From JAHFUS01 sp035689115 (GTDB lineage Bacteria > Actinomycetota > Acidimicrobiia > Acidimicrobiales > GCA-2861595), in contig DASSMA010000082.1 in assembly GCA_035689115.1 (NCBI GenBank), positions 62,001 to 126,000 on the forward strand: 64,000 nt of DNA, read 5' to 3'. The first letter of the stretch is position 1, and each line of letters opens with the position of its first letter. Shown piece after piece: positions 1 through 7,432 of the stretch. The translations under genes and the position numbers were made by a program. A model generated the notes under the pieces. It made no database searches. It saw only the letters and a list, made by a program, of their open reading frames with translations, and was not told the origin of the DNA.

Positions 1-17
1 GTGAGGAAGGAGCAGCA

Positions 18-491
18 GTGGCTGACACTGACACCATCGAGGAGCTGGGGCCTGTCGACTACCTCGTCGTCGAGTTCCCGGCTGGCAAGAGCAACTTCAC
101 CGGCGAGATCGCCGAGCAGCTCGCCCGGCTGGTCGAGAGCGGGACGATCCGCCTCCTCGACCTCCTCGTCCTCCACAAGGACGAGGACGGCTCGATCGAG
201 AGCTTCGAGATCGACGACCTGGAGGGCATCGACGCCCTGCGCGGCCTGGAGACGGAGATCGCCGAGATCCTGGCCGCCGAGGACGTCGCCCCCCTGGCCG
301 AGTCCATGGAGCCCGGCGCCACGGCCGGGGTCGTGGTGTGGGAGAACCGCTGGGTGGCGCCGTTCGCCTCTGCGGTGCGCCACACCGGCGGCCAGCTGGT
401 GGCCACCGGGCGCATCCCGATCCAGGCCATCCTCGCCTCCATCGAGGCCGAGGAGACGGCCGATTCCGAGCAGACCGAGAAAGGAGCCTGA
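18..491 (+). CDS. DUF6325 family protein
   Basis: Acidic 157-residue protein that resembles the actinobacterial DUF6325 family, whose function is unknown; these are small cytoplasmic proteins with a DUF1269-like fold. The GTG start is preceded by AAGGAG at 7-12 with 5-base spacing, which supports it over the frame that enters from position 1. The C-terminus is rich in Glu and Thr. It is followed one base after its stop by a tiny basic Arg-rich gene, a pairing common for this family, so the two are probably one transcript. Family call is from sequence resemblance only. Confidence 0.75.
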   Translation: MADTDTIEELGPVDYLVVEFPAGKSNFTGEIAEQLARLVESGTIRLLDLLVLHKDEDGSIESFEIDDLEGIDALRGLETEIAEILAAEDVAPLAESMEPGATAGVVVWENRWVAPFASAVRHTGGQLVATGRIPIQAILASIEAEETADSEQTEKGA

Positions 492-492
492 G

Positions 493-645
493 ATGCCTCT
501 CCGTCCTGCACGCGTCGCCCGTCGCGGCGTCGTCGGCGCCCCCGTGGCGCGGACTGCGGCCGCAGTTGGCACGACGGCGGTCGTGGTGCACGGTGTGAAC
601 CGTCGCCAGGACCGGCGCGACGACCGGCGCGACCGGCGCCGCTGA
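493..645 (+). CDS. Small Arg/Ala-rich protein downstream of DUF6325 gene
   Basis: A 50-residue protein with a basic N-terminus, a short Ala/Val-rich hydrophobic stretch (about residues 13-33) and a highly charged Arg/Asp tail with RRDRR-like repeats. The ATG follows AAGGAG, which lies inside the end of the preceding gene, so translation is probably coupled. Small proteins of this composition often sit next to DUF6325 or SHOCT-type genes in actinobacteria. The hydrophobic stretch could be a single membrane segment. Function unknown. Confidence 0.6.
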   Translation: MPLRPARVARRGVVGAPVARTAAAVGTTAVVVHGVNRRQDRRDDRRDRRR

Positions 646-712
646 CCCCGGCAGGGCGGCCCGGGGCCGTGCGCACCCCGGGCCGCCGCCGGCTCCCCTC
701 GATCCACCTGCC

Positions 713-1372
713 ATGACCGGGCCCGTCGCCGTCCTCGTCGCCGACGACCGGCCCGGGGCGCAGAGCCGGATCGCCCACCTGCTGGCGTCACGCCCCGGCG
801 TGACGCCCGCAGGCGAGGCCACGTCCGGCCTCGAGGCCGTGCGGCTGGCGGAGGAGCGCCAGCCCGATGTGGTCGTCATCGATATCCGGCTGGCCGGCGG
901 GGACGGCCTCGACGCCGTCGGCAGGATCGCCCGGGCCATGCCCCACATCGGCGTGGTGGTGGAGGCGCCGTTCGAGGACGACGACGTGCTGTTCGCCGCC
1001 CTTCGCTTCGGTGCGCTGGGCTACTCCCTCGACGACGGCGGCGACGACGCCCTGGTGAGGGCCGTCCTGTCGGTGGCGGCCGGCGAGCCGGTGGTCGGCC
1101 CGGCGGTGGCCTCCCGGCTCCTCGAGTACTTCGACCGCGAGCCGCTGGCCCGCACGTCGGACCTGTACCCGCGCCTCACCGCCGCCGAGCGGGACCTGCT
1201 CGGCCTCCTCGCCGGCGGCCTCGACGCCCGACGGCTGGGCCTGCCGGACGCCGTCGTCCGCCACCGCCTGGCCGACGTGTTCGCCAAGCTGCACCTCGCC
1301 GACCGGGCCCGGGCCATCGTCGCCGCCCACGACGCCGGCTCCCACCCCCGTGGGAGCATCGAGGCGATGTGA
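713..1372 (+). CDS. Atypical NarL/FixJ-type response regulator
   Basis: 219 residues: an N-terminal receiver domain (about 5-120) and a C-terminal LuxR/FixJ-like helix-turn-helix (about 150-210). The acidic pair D11/D12 and the phospho-acceptor D57 are present. The usual switch Thr is replaced by Ala (A85) and the conserved Lys after strand 5 by Asp (D107). The DNA-binding helix region is also shorter and lacks the common SNKEIA-type recognition segment. The protein may therefore signal without normal phosphorylation, or be a non-canonical binder. No sensor kinase gene is adjacent. The start ATG lies 67 bases after the previous gene. Confidence 0.75.
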   Translation: MTGPVAVLVADDRPGAQSRIAHLLASRPGVTPAGEATSGLEAVRLAEERQPDVVVIDIRLAGGDGLDAVGRIARAMPHIGVVVEAPFEDDDVLFAALRFGALGYSLDDGGDDALVRAVLSVAAGEPVVGPAVASRLLEYFDREPLARTSDLYPRLTAAERDLLGLLAGGLDARRLGLPDAVVRHRLADVFAKLHLADRARAIVAAHDAGSHPRGSIEAM

Positions 1373-1379
1373 GCTGAGG

Positions 1380-2150
1380 TCAGGCCCTCGACCACCAGCC
1401 GAGGTGGGTGGCCACCGCCCAGGCGTCGATCGAGGACCGATCCGGGCCGGCTGGCAGCGACTCGTCGCTGGCCAGCTCCTCCAGGCGCCGGTCGAGGGAG
1501 CGGCACCGCTTCTGCCACTCCTCGAAGGGCACGTCGCCGCGGCGGACGGCGCGCAGCCACTCGGCCGGCTCGCCCTCGACCGGCAGCCGGAGCCGCCGGG
1601 TGGTGACCAGCTCGATGCCCTGGAAGCCGAGGCGGGCGGCGTGCATGGCGTACTTGGTGTCGTACCCGTGGGCGGCGACCAGCTCCTCGCGGCCGCCGCC
1701 ACCCCGCCTCCCGTGGCCGCCGCCCCGCTGCCCGAGCAGCCGCATGACCTGCGACTCCATGTAGCCGCGGTAGCGGGGGATCACGTGGCGCCCGACGAAC
1801 GCCTCCCCCATCCCCTGGAGCTGCCGCCCCTCGTCGGTGGCATGCAGCACCGGTGCCCAGAAGGACAGGAGAATGGACGGGTTCCCCGACGCCGCCAGCC
1901 GCAGGAAGCGCCGCAGCGAGTGGAGCGTGCGGTCGACGTCGCCCGGACCCGAGCGCGTGCCCTCGGGCTGCGTCCGCTGCATGACGGTGCGGAACCCGTC
2001 GGGGTCGGTGCCGAGCACCTGCTCCGGGTCCTCCACGACCACGCCCATCTCGTCGTGGTCCTCGCCGCCGGGAAGGCCGGTGCCGTGGGCGGTGGAGCCG
2101 ACCTCGACCAGCAGGATGGTGGAGGGCGGCAGGGGCGGGATCTCGGACAC
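1380..2150 (-). CDS. RlaP/YcgL-type nucleotidyltransferase
   Basis: About 256 residues from a GTG at 2150; an in-frame ATG at 2186 would add 12. The N-terminus carries the DNA-polymerase-beta-like signature GSTAHGT followed about 10 residues on by DHDEMGV, the two acidic metal ligands of the minimal nucleotidyltransferase fold. The rest resembles predicted nucleotidyltransferases of the RlaP/YcgL group, whose substrates are mostly unknown. It is divergent from the YbaK-type gene with only about 42 bases between them. It ends 7 bases past the response-regulator stop on the other strand, so the two genes converge. Confidence 0.65.
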   Translation of the reverse strand: MSEIPPLPPSTILLVEVGSTAHGTGLPGGEDHDEMGVVVEDPEQVLGTDPDGFRTVMQRTQPEGTRSGPGDVDRTLHSLRRFLRLAASGNPSILLSFWAPVLHATDEGRQLQGMGEAFVGRHVIPRYRGYMESQVMRLLGQRGGGHGRRGGGGREELVAAHGYDTKYAMHAARLGFQGIELVTTRRLRLPVEGEPAEWLRAVRRGDVPFEEWQKRCRSLDRRLEELASDESLPAGPDRSSIDAWAVATHLGWWSRA

Positions 2151-2192
2151 GCCTGCATGGTGACCCACGGAGCGCCGTGCGAGCATGCCGGC

Positions 2193-2672
2193 GTGCCCAA
2201 GGGAGCCGCCACCCCCGCCCTGGCCGCCGCCCAGCGGGCCGGCGTCGAGCACCGGGTCCACGCCTACGAGCACGACCCGGCCGGCCGGTCCTACGGCGAG
2301 GAGGCGGCCGCCCGCCTGGGCATCGACCAGGCTCGGGTGTTCAAGACGCTGGTGGCCACGGTGGACGGCGCCCTGGCCGTCGCCGTGGTCCCGGTGGCCG
2401 GCCAGCTCGACCTCAAGCACCTGGCTGCCGCCCGGGGCGGCCGGAAGGCGGCGATGGCGCCCGTGGCCGACGCCGAGCGGGCCACCGGGTACGTGGTCGG
2501 CGGAATCAGCCCTCTCGGCCAGAAACGGGCGCTCCCTGCCGTCGTGGACCGCTCCGCCCTCGGGTTCGAGACGGTGTTCGTCAGCGCCGGCCGCCGCGGG
2601 CTCGAGATCGAACTGGCGCCGGTCGACCTGGTCCGGCTCACCGGGGCCACCGTGGCCGACATCGCCCGCTGA
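2193..2672 (+). CDS. ybaK: YbaK/EbsC-type Cys-tRNA(Pro) deacylase
   Basis: A 159-residue single-domain YbaK/ProX-like protein. Members hydrolyse Cys mischarged on tRNA-Pro in trans, a proofreading step in translation. Visible family features are the FKTLVA segment with the conserved Lys, the LDLKHLAAARG stretch, the central GYVVGGISPLG loop and the late LEIELAP strand. Length matches the family (about 155-160). GTG 2193 is chosen because the protein then begins just before the conserved ATPAL segment; ATG 2157 is an in-frame alternative. The stop is only four bases before the outer end of the long inverted repeat at 2676-2832, which could form its transcript end. Confidence 0.8.
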   Translation: MPKGAATPALAAAQRAGVEHRVHAYEHDPAGRSYGEEAAARLGIDQARVFKTLVATVDGALAVAVVPVAGQLDLKHLAAARGGRKAAMAPVADAERATGYVVGGISPLGQKRALPAVVDRSALGFETVFVSAGRRGLEIELAPVDLVRLTGATVADIAR

Positions 2673-2675
2673 TCC

Positions 2676-2832
2676 GGTTAGGGACTGGGAATCAACTACG
2701 TGAGTGAGGAGGCGACGCCGGTCTGCTTTTCCATGGGAAGTGAAATCGTTGGAGCAGAGCGGTTGTAGAGCCGAACGAGAGCAGACCGGCGTCGCCTCTT
2801 CCGAGCAGGTAGTTGATTCCCAGGCCCTTACC
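2676..2832. repeat. Long inverted repeat, hairpin element
   Basis: Two arms of about 52 bases flank a loop of about 46-50 bases. The inner perfect stem is 18 bp (2710-2727 with 2780-2797) and the outer is 15 bp (2685-2699 with 2809-2823). A short internal bulge separates them, and the outer flanks 2676-2683 and 2825-2832 pair with one mismatch. The loop holds further small palindromes such as TTCC-ATG-GGAA. As RNA it would be a very stable rod; as DNA it resembles a miniature inverted-repeat element. It lies between the YbaK-type gene and the DUF2510 gene and seems non-coding, although one frame stays open through the right half. No second copy was seen in the window. Confidence 0.85.
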
Positions 2833-2883
2833 CGAATCATTCCGGCATCATTGCTGGGTGACCTTCCTTCTTGTCCCTGTCCC

Positions 2884-3456
2884 ATGAGCATGCCGGCCGG
2901 GTGGTACCCGAATCCCGACGGGTCACCAGGCATGCGCTGGTGGAACGGCACCGAGTGGACCGCCCAGGTGACCGGGCCCCAGGCCTACCCCGGCGTCGGG
3001 GCACCGCAGCAGCAGCGGCGGCGGAAGTGGCCGCTGATCCTCGCCGTGGTGGTCGGCTCGGTGGTGCTGATCGGCGGGTGCACGGCCGTCTTCGTGGTCC
3101 CGAAGGTCGTCGACGCCGTCGCCGGGCCCATCCGGGGGGCGGACAACTACCTCCGGGCGCGACGCGACAGCCGGCTCGACCAGGCCTATGCCCTGCTGTG
3201 CTCCACGTTGCGCTCCCAGCTGACCATCGAGCAGTACCAGGCGAGGATCTCGAGTGAGGAGGCCAACGCCGGCCACCTGGTCAGCTTCGGGACGCGCGGC
3301 ATCCACAGCCAACCCGGCGGTGCCTACGCGACCGTCGACGTCGAAGTCGAGACCGAGCGGAGCAGCTCGAGGATCCAGGCCCGGATGGCGAAAGAGGACG
3401 GGAAGTGGCTTTGGTGCGGCTCCCGCCCGCTGGGCTCGGGCACCTCGTTCGGGTGA
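2884..3456 (+). CDS. DUF2510 domain membrane protein
   Basis: 190 residues. The N-terminal DUF2510 motif (GWYPNPDG, RWWNGTEWT, residues 6-30) is a short aromatic module found in actinobacterial membrane proteins and is presumably cytoplasmic. A basic QRRRKW stretch precedes one transmembrane helix (about 49-72). The extracytoplasmic domain (about 85-185) resembles NTF2/DUF4878-like folds and contains two Cys that could pair. ATG 2884 is chosen because the conserved module begins directly after it; the upstream in-frame codons run through the inverted repeat and have no family likeness. Function unknown. Confidence 0.75.
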   Translation: MSMPAGWYPNPDGSPGMRWWNGTEWTAQVTGPQAYPGVGAPQQQRRRKWPLILAVVVGSVVLIGGCTAVFVVPKVVDAVAGPIRGADNYLRARRDSRLDQAYALLCSTLRSQLTIEQYQARISSEEANAGHLVSFGTRGIHSQPGGAYATVDVEVETERSSSRIQARMAKEDGKWLWCGSRPLGSGTSFG

Positions 3457-3486
3457 GCGCGGACGCGGGTGGGCCCAGGGCCTGCC

Positions 3487-4647
3487 TCAGGTCCCCTTGT
3501 AGTTGAGAACCTGCTGGAGCGTGTGCCGGACCTCCACCAGGTCGGCCTGGTCAGCCATCACCTGGTCGATGTCCTTGTAGGCGGCGGGGATCTCGTCCAC
3601 CAGGGCCTCGGCCCGCTTCTCCAGCCACACCTTCCCGGCCATCTGGCGGGCCAGGTCGGCGGTGGTGAAGAGCTTCTTGGCCTGGGTGCGCGAGTGGCGC
3701 CGGCCGGCGCCGTGCGAGCACGACGTCCAGCTGGCCGGGTTGCCGAGGCCCCGCACGATGTAGCTGCGGGTTCCCATGGAGCCGGGGATCACGCCGAGGT
3801 CGCCGGTATCGGCCTTGATGGCGCCCTTGCGGGTGATCCACAGCTCGTGGCCGTCGTGGACCTCGCGCTGGGTGAAGTTGTGGTGGCAGTTGATCCGGTG
3901 GACCTCCCGGCCGAAGCCGAGGAACCCGAAGACCTCGCGCATGGCGTTGTCCATCATCTGGTCGCGGTTGGCGCGGGCGTAGTCCTGGGCCCACAGCATG
4001 TCGCCGATGTAGGCCCGGAACTCCGGCGTGCCCTCCACGAAGTACGCCAGGTCGGGGTCCTCCAACCGCAGGTGGAGGTCCTTGGCCAGCCGGCGGGCCT
4101 TGGCGATGTGGCCCTGGGCCAGCATGTTGCCGATGCCGCGGCTGCCCGAGTGCAGGACGACCCACACGTGGCCGCGCTCGTCGACGCACACCTCGAAGAA
4201 GTGGTTGCCGGAGCCGAGGGTGCCGAACTGCTTGGCCGCCTTCACCGACCGGTCCTCGGCCAGCTCGGTGGCCGGCCGGTGGGCCGACAGCCACGTGTCG
4301 GCGGCCCGGGCCACCTCGTCGTGGCCCTTGCCGACGCCGGCCGGGATGGCCCGCTCGATGCGCGACAGCAGGGGGTCGAGCGAGTCCGGCAGCTGCTCCT
4401 GGGTGACGTCGAGCTCGGCGGCGACCATGCCGCAGCCGATGTCGACGCCGACGGCGCTCGGGATGACGGCGTCGCGCGTGGGGATCACCGAACCGACGGT
4501 GGCGCCGATGCCCACGTGGGCGTCGGGCATGAGGGCCACGTGCCCGGCCACGATCGGCAGGCGGGCGGCCTTCTCGGCCTGGCGGATGGTCTGGTCGTCG
4601 ATCTCCGATCCCCAGGAGACCAGCTTGTCGTTGATGCGGGTGGGCAC
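3487..4647 (-). CDS. rtcB: RNA-splicing ligase RtcB
   Basis: 386 residues, GTP- and Mn-dependent ligase joining RNA 2',3'-cyclic phosphate (or 3'-phosphate) ends to 5'-OH ends. Catalytic elements are all visible: Cys72 in DIGCGM, His149 in GSGNHFFEV, His166 in LHSGSRG, the NCHHNF metal histidines near 254-256, and His312 in SHGAGRRHSR, the residue guanylylated in the family. Length fits the shorter bacterial RtcB group. It is the last of three same-strand RNA repair genes, after hen1 and pnkp, but is separated from pnkp by 265 bases that hold a hairpin repeat, so it may have its own promoter. A GGAGGG-like ribosome site lies just before the ATG. Confidence 0.95.
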   Translation of the reverse strand: MPTRINDKLVSWGSEIDDQTIRQAEKAARLPIVAGHVALMPDAHVGIGATVGSVIPTRDAVIPSAVGVDIGCGMVAAELDVTQEQLPDSLDPLLSRIERAIPAGVGKGHDEVARAADTWLSAHRPATELAEDRSVKAAKQFGTLGSGNHFFEVCVDERGHVWVVLHSGSRGIGNMLAQGHIAKARRLAKDLHLRLEDPDLAYFVEGTPEFRAYIGDMLWAQDYARANRDQMMDNAMREVFGFLGFGREVHRINCHHNFTQREVHDGHELWITRKGAIKADTGDLGVIPGSMGTRSYIVRGLGNPASWTSCSHGAGRRHSRTQAKKLFTTADLARQMAGKVWLEKRAEALVDEIPAAYKDIDQVMADQADLVEVRHTLQQVLNYKGT

Positions 4648-4733
4648 GTCACCCCCTCCTTCCGTGTCGGGACAGAACGGCGATGGTGCGGGTTCGGGCC
4701 GTTGCTGTCAACCGTTTTCTTCCCCTGTCCGCC

Positions 4734-4912
4734 ATGGCCGGCGGCCGCACGCGCGCCGGAGGCGCCCCCATGGCTGCCGGCACGGGGGGGTGCGGGGGGC
4801 GTGCCCCCCGCACGACGGCCGCCGATCCGGCTTTGCCGGGCGGCGGCTTGAGCGCCGCCCGTAGGGCGGCACGGCAAACTCGCCGAGCAAGCTCTGCTTG
4901 CGAGGCGAAACG
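4734..4912 (-). repeat. Multi-hairpin intergenic repeat, copy A
   Basis: About 180 bases made of successive hairpins: an 11-bp perfect stem with 2-base loop (4790-4813), a CCGGC-TTT-GCCGG hairpin, GCCGCCC-GTA-GGGCGGC (about 4854-4870), and GCAAGC-TCT-GCTTGC inside a larger CTCGCC/GGCGAG-type stem. A diverged copy lies at 12551-12769 with stems kept and loops changed. Read on the minus strand, the element begins immediately after the pnkp stop codon. It may act in transcript termination or 3'-end stability and is probably one of many copies in the genome. Confidence 0.8.
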
Positions 4913-7432
4913 CTACAACCGGGGATCCACCGGTTCGCTCTCCAAGGCGAGCACGCCGAAGACGCACTCGTGGACCCGGTACAGGGGCTCGCCGGCCACG
5001 AACCGCTCGAGGGCCTCGATGCCGAGGGCGAACTCCCGCAGGGCGAGCGAGCGCTTGTGGCCCAGCCGGCGGGCGCGCAGCCGGGCCAGGTTCTCGTCGG
5101 CGGTGTACTCGGGCCCGTAGATGATCCGCAGGTACTCCCGGCCACGGCACTTGACGCCGGGCTGGGCCAGCCCGCCGGGACCGCGATGGACCACCTCCAC
5201 CGGCTTGACGACCATGCCCTCGCCGCCGCTCTCCGTCAGCTGCTCCCACCACGCCACGGCGGCCGCCTCGCTGGCCTCGTCGCCCATCTCGACGGTGGCC
5301 GTGGCCGTGGCGCGGAAGGTGCCGGGGTCGGCGTCGGCCAGCCGGCCGAGCACCTCCACGTGCCACAGGTGGTCGGTGAGGGCGTGGACCTTCCCCTCGC
5401 CGGCCAGCACCTGGAACGGCGCCAGGCGCAGGTCGTCGACCGACGCCACCTGCCAGCAGTAGCGCCGGTAGGCGGCGACGAAGCGCTCGGCCATGCCGAG
5501 CCGCTCGCGTGCCCGCCCCAGCTCGAGCTCCACGCCGGCGCCCCGCGCCAGGGCCGCCTCGAGCACGCCCGCCTCGGCGGCGAGCGTCGAGGTGGCGGCG
5601 GCGCCGACCGAGGCGTACTGGCGGCGCAGCAGCTCCTCGGCCTTGGCCGACCACGGCAGCAGCTCGGCGTCGAGCACCAGCCAGTCGGTGCCCAGCTCGT
5701 CCCAGAGGCCGGCGGCGTCCATGCCGGCCCGCACCTTGGCGAGCAGCGCCCCCTCCTCGCCGCCGGCGAAGAAGGGGCGCCCGGTACGGGTGAAGACGGC
5801 GCCCTCCCCGGCCACGTGGAACCGGCGCTCGGCCACGCCGGCGTCCCGGCACACCACCACGACGGCGCGCGACCCCATGTGCTTCTCCTCGCACACCACC
5901 CGCGCCACGCCGTCCCTGCGGAACGACGCGAAGGCCTCGGCCGGGTGCTCGAGGAGGCCGGGCGCCTCGGTGGTGGCGGTGGGCGCCATGGTTGGTGGCA
6001 GGTAGACCAGCCAGCGGGGATCGGCGGCGAAGCGGCTCATCACCTCCAGGGCGGCGATGGCGTTCTCCTCCCGCACGGTGACGGTGTGGCTGAGCCGGGT
6101 GGTGACGAGGCGCCGGCCGACCACGTCGTCGAGGTCGAGGTCGGTGGGCTCCCGCGTGGGGTCGCCGGCCGCCGCCTGCAGCGGGCGGGCCGGCTCCCAG
6201 TACGTGCGGGCGGCCGGCACCGACACCAGCTCGCGCTCGGGGTACCGCAGGGCGGTGAGGCGCCCGCCGAACACGCAGCCGGTGTCGACGCAGATCGTGC
6301 GGTTGCGCCACACCGCGTCGGGCACGGGCGTGTGGCCGTAGACGACGGCCGCGTCGCCGCGGTAGTCCTCGGCCCACGGGTAGCGCACGGGCAGGCCGAA
6401 CTCGTCGGTCTCGCCGGTGGTGTCGCCGTAGAGGGCGAACGCCCGCACGGCGCCCGACGAGCGGTTGTGCATCTCGGCCCGGAGGCCGGCGTGGGCCACG
6501 ACCAGCCGGCCGCCGTCGAGGACCAGGTGGCTCACCAGGCCGTCGATGAACGCCGCCACCCGCTGCGACAGCTCGGGCGGCTCGGTCGCCAGCTGGGCCA
6601 GCGACTCCGCCAGGCCGTGGCTCACCCGCACGTTGCGGCCCTGAAGGGCCCGCAGCAGCTTGGCCTCGTGGTTGCCCGGCACGCACAGGGCGTCGCCCGC
6701 CTCGACCATGGCCATCACCAGGCGCAGGACGGCCGGCGTGGCCGGGCCCCGGTCGACCAGGTCGCCGACGAACACCGCCCGCCGGCCCTCGGGATGGCGG
6801 GCCGAGATGCCGTCGGGCCCGACCTCGTAGCCCAGTTCCCGGAGGAGGGCGACCAGCTCGTCGTGGCAGCCGTGGACGTCGCCCACGATGTCGAAGGGGC
6901 CGAGGTCGTCCCGGCGGTCTGTCGGCGCCGGCTCCCGGGTGATCGTCGCCCGGTCGACCTCGTCGACGCCGGTCAGGAACGCCACCTTGGCGAACCCTTC
7001 GCGGCGGATGGTGCGCATCGAGCGGCGCAGCTGGCTGCGCTGGTTGCGCAGCACGTGGGGGCCGAAGGCGCGGTCGGGCCGGGTCGCGTTGCGCGCCGCG
7101 CAGACCTCGGTGGGCACGTCGAGGACCACGGCCACCGCTGGCACGTGGTGGCGCTTGGCCAGCTCCACCAGCAGCCGGCGGGACTCGGGGTGGACGTTGG
7201 TGGCGTCGACCACCGTGAGCCGCCCGGCCGCCAGCCGCCGGGCGGCGATGAAGTGCAGGACCTCGAAGGCGGCCTCGGTGGCGGTCTGGTCGTTCTCGTC
7301 GTCGGACACCAGGCCCCGGCACCGGTCCGAGGACAGCACCTCGGTGGGCAGGAAATGGCGGGCGGCGAAGCTCGACTTCCCCGACCCGGACACGCCCACC
7401 AGGGCGACGAGCGACAACTCGGGGATCCTCAT
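4913..7432 (-). CDS. pnkp: Bacterial polynucleotide kinase-phosphatase-ligase Pnkp
   Basis: 839 residues with the three-domain layout of bacterial Pnkp. An N-terminal 5'-OH polynucleotide kinase has its P-loop GVSGSGKS at 13-20. The central binuclear metallophosphoesterase that heals 2',3'-cyclic phosphate or 3'-phosphate ends carries GDVHGCH 184-190, GDLVDRGP 223-230 and GNHE 253-256. A C-terminal ligase-like adenylyltransferase has EEKHMGSR with nucleophile Lys517. In the family the ligase needs Hen1 to seal. The ATG overlaps the hen1 stop by 4 bases (ATGA), so the two are translationally coupled. Start 7432 puts the kinase motif at the normal distance from the N-terminus. Confidence 0.95.
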   Translation of the reverse strand: MRIPELSLVALVGVSGSGKSSFAARHFLPTEVLSSDRCRGLVSDDENDQTATEAAFEVLHFIAARRLAAGRLTVVDATNVHPESRRLLVELAKRHHVPAVAVVLDVPTEVCAARNATRPDRAFGPHVLRNQRSQLRRSMRTIRREGFAKVAFLTGVDEVDRATITREPAPTDRRDDLGPFDIVGDVHGCHDELVALLRELGYEVGPDGISARHPEGRRAVFVGDLVDRGPATPAVLRLVMAMVEAGDALCVPGNHEAKLLRALQGRNVRVSHGLAESLAQLATEPPELSQRVAAFIDGLVSHLVLDGGRLVVAHAGLRAEMHNRSSGAVRAFALYGDTTGETDEFGLPVRYPWAEDYRGDAAVVYGHTPVPDAVWRNRTICVDTGCVFGGRLTALRYPERELVSVPAARTYWEPARPLQAAAGDPTREPTDLDLDDVVGRRLVTTRLSHTVTVREENAIAALEVMSRFAADPRWLVYLPPTMAPTATTEAPGLLEHPAEAFASFRRDGVARVVCEEKHMGSRAVVVVCRDAGVAERRFHVAGEGAVFTRTGRPFFAGGEEGALLAKVRAGMDAAGLWDELGTDWLVLDAELLPWSAKAEELLRRQYASVGAAATSTLAAEAGVLEAALARGAGVELELGRARERLGMAERFVAAYRRYCWQVASVDDLRLAPFQVLAGEGKVHALTDHLWHVEVLGRLADADPGTFRATATATVEMGDEASEAAAVAWWEQLTESGGEGMVVKPVEVVHRGPGGLAQPGVKCRGREYLRIIYGPEYTADENLARLRARRLGHKRSLALREFALGIEALERFVAGEPLYRVHECVFGVLALESEPVDPRL

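Noticed and set aside
3457..3486. Hairpin-like GGGCCC between DUF2510 and rtcB genes as a terminator
   Set aside because: Stem is too short and has no T-tract; not distinguishable from background GC.
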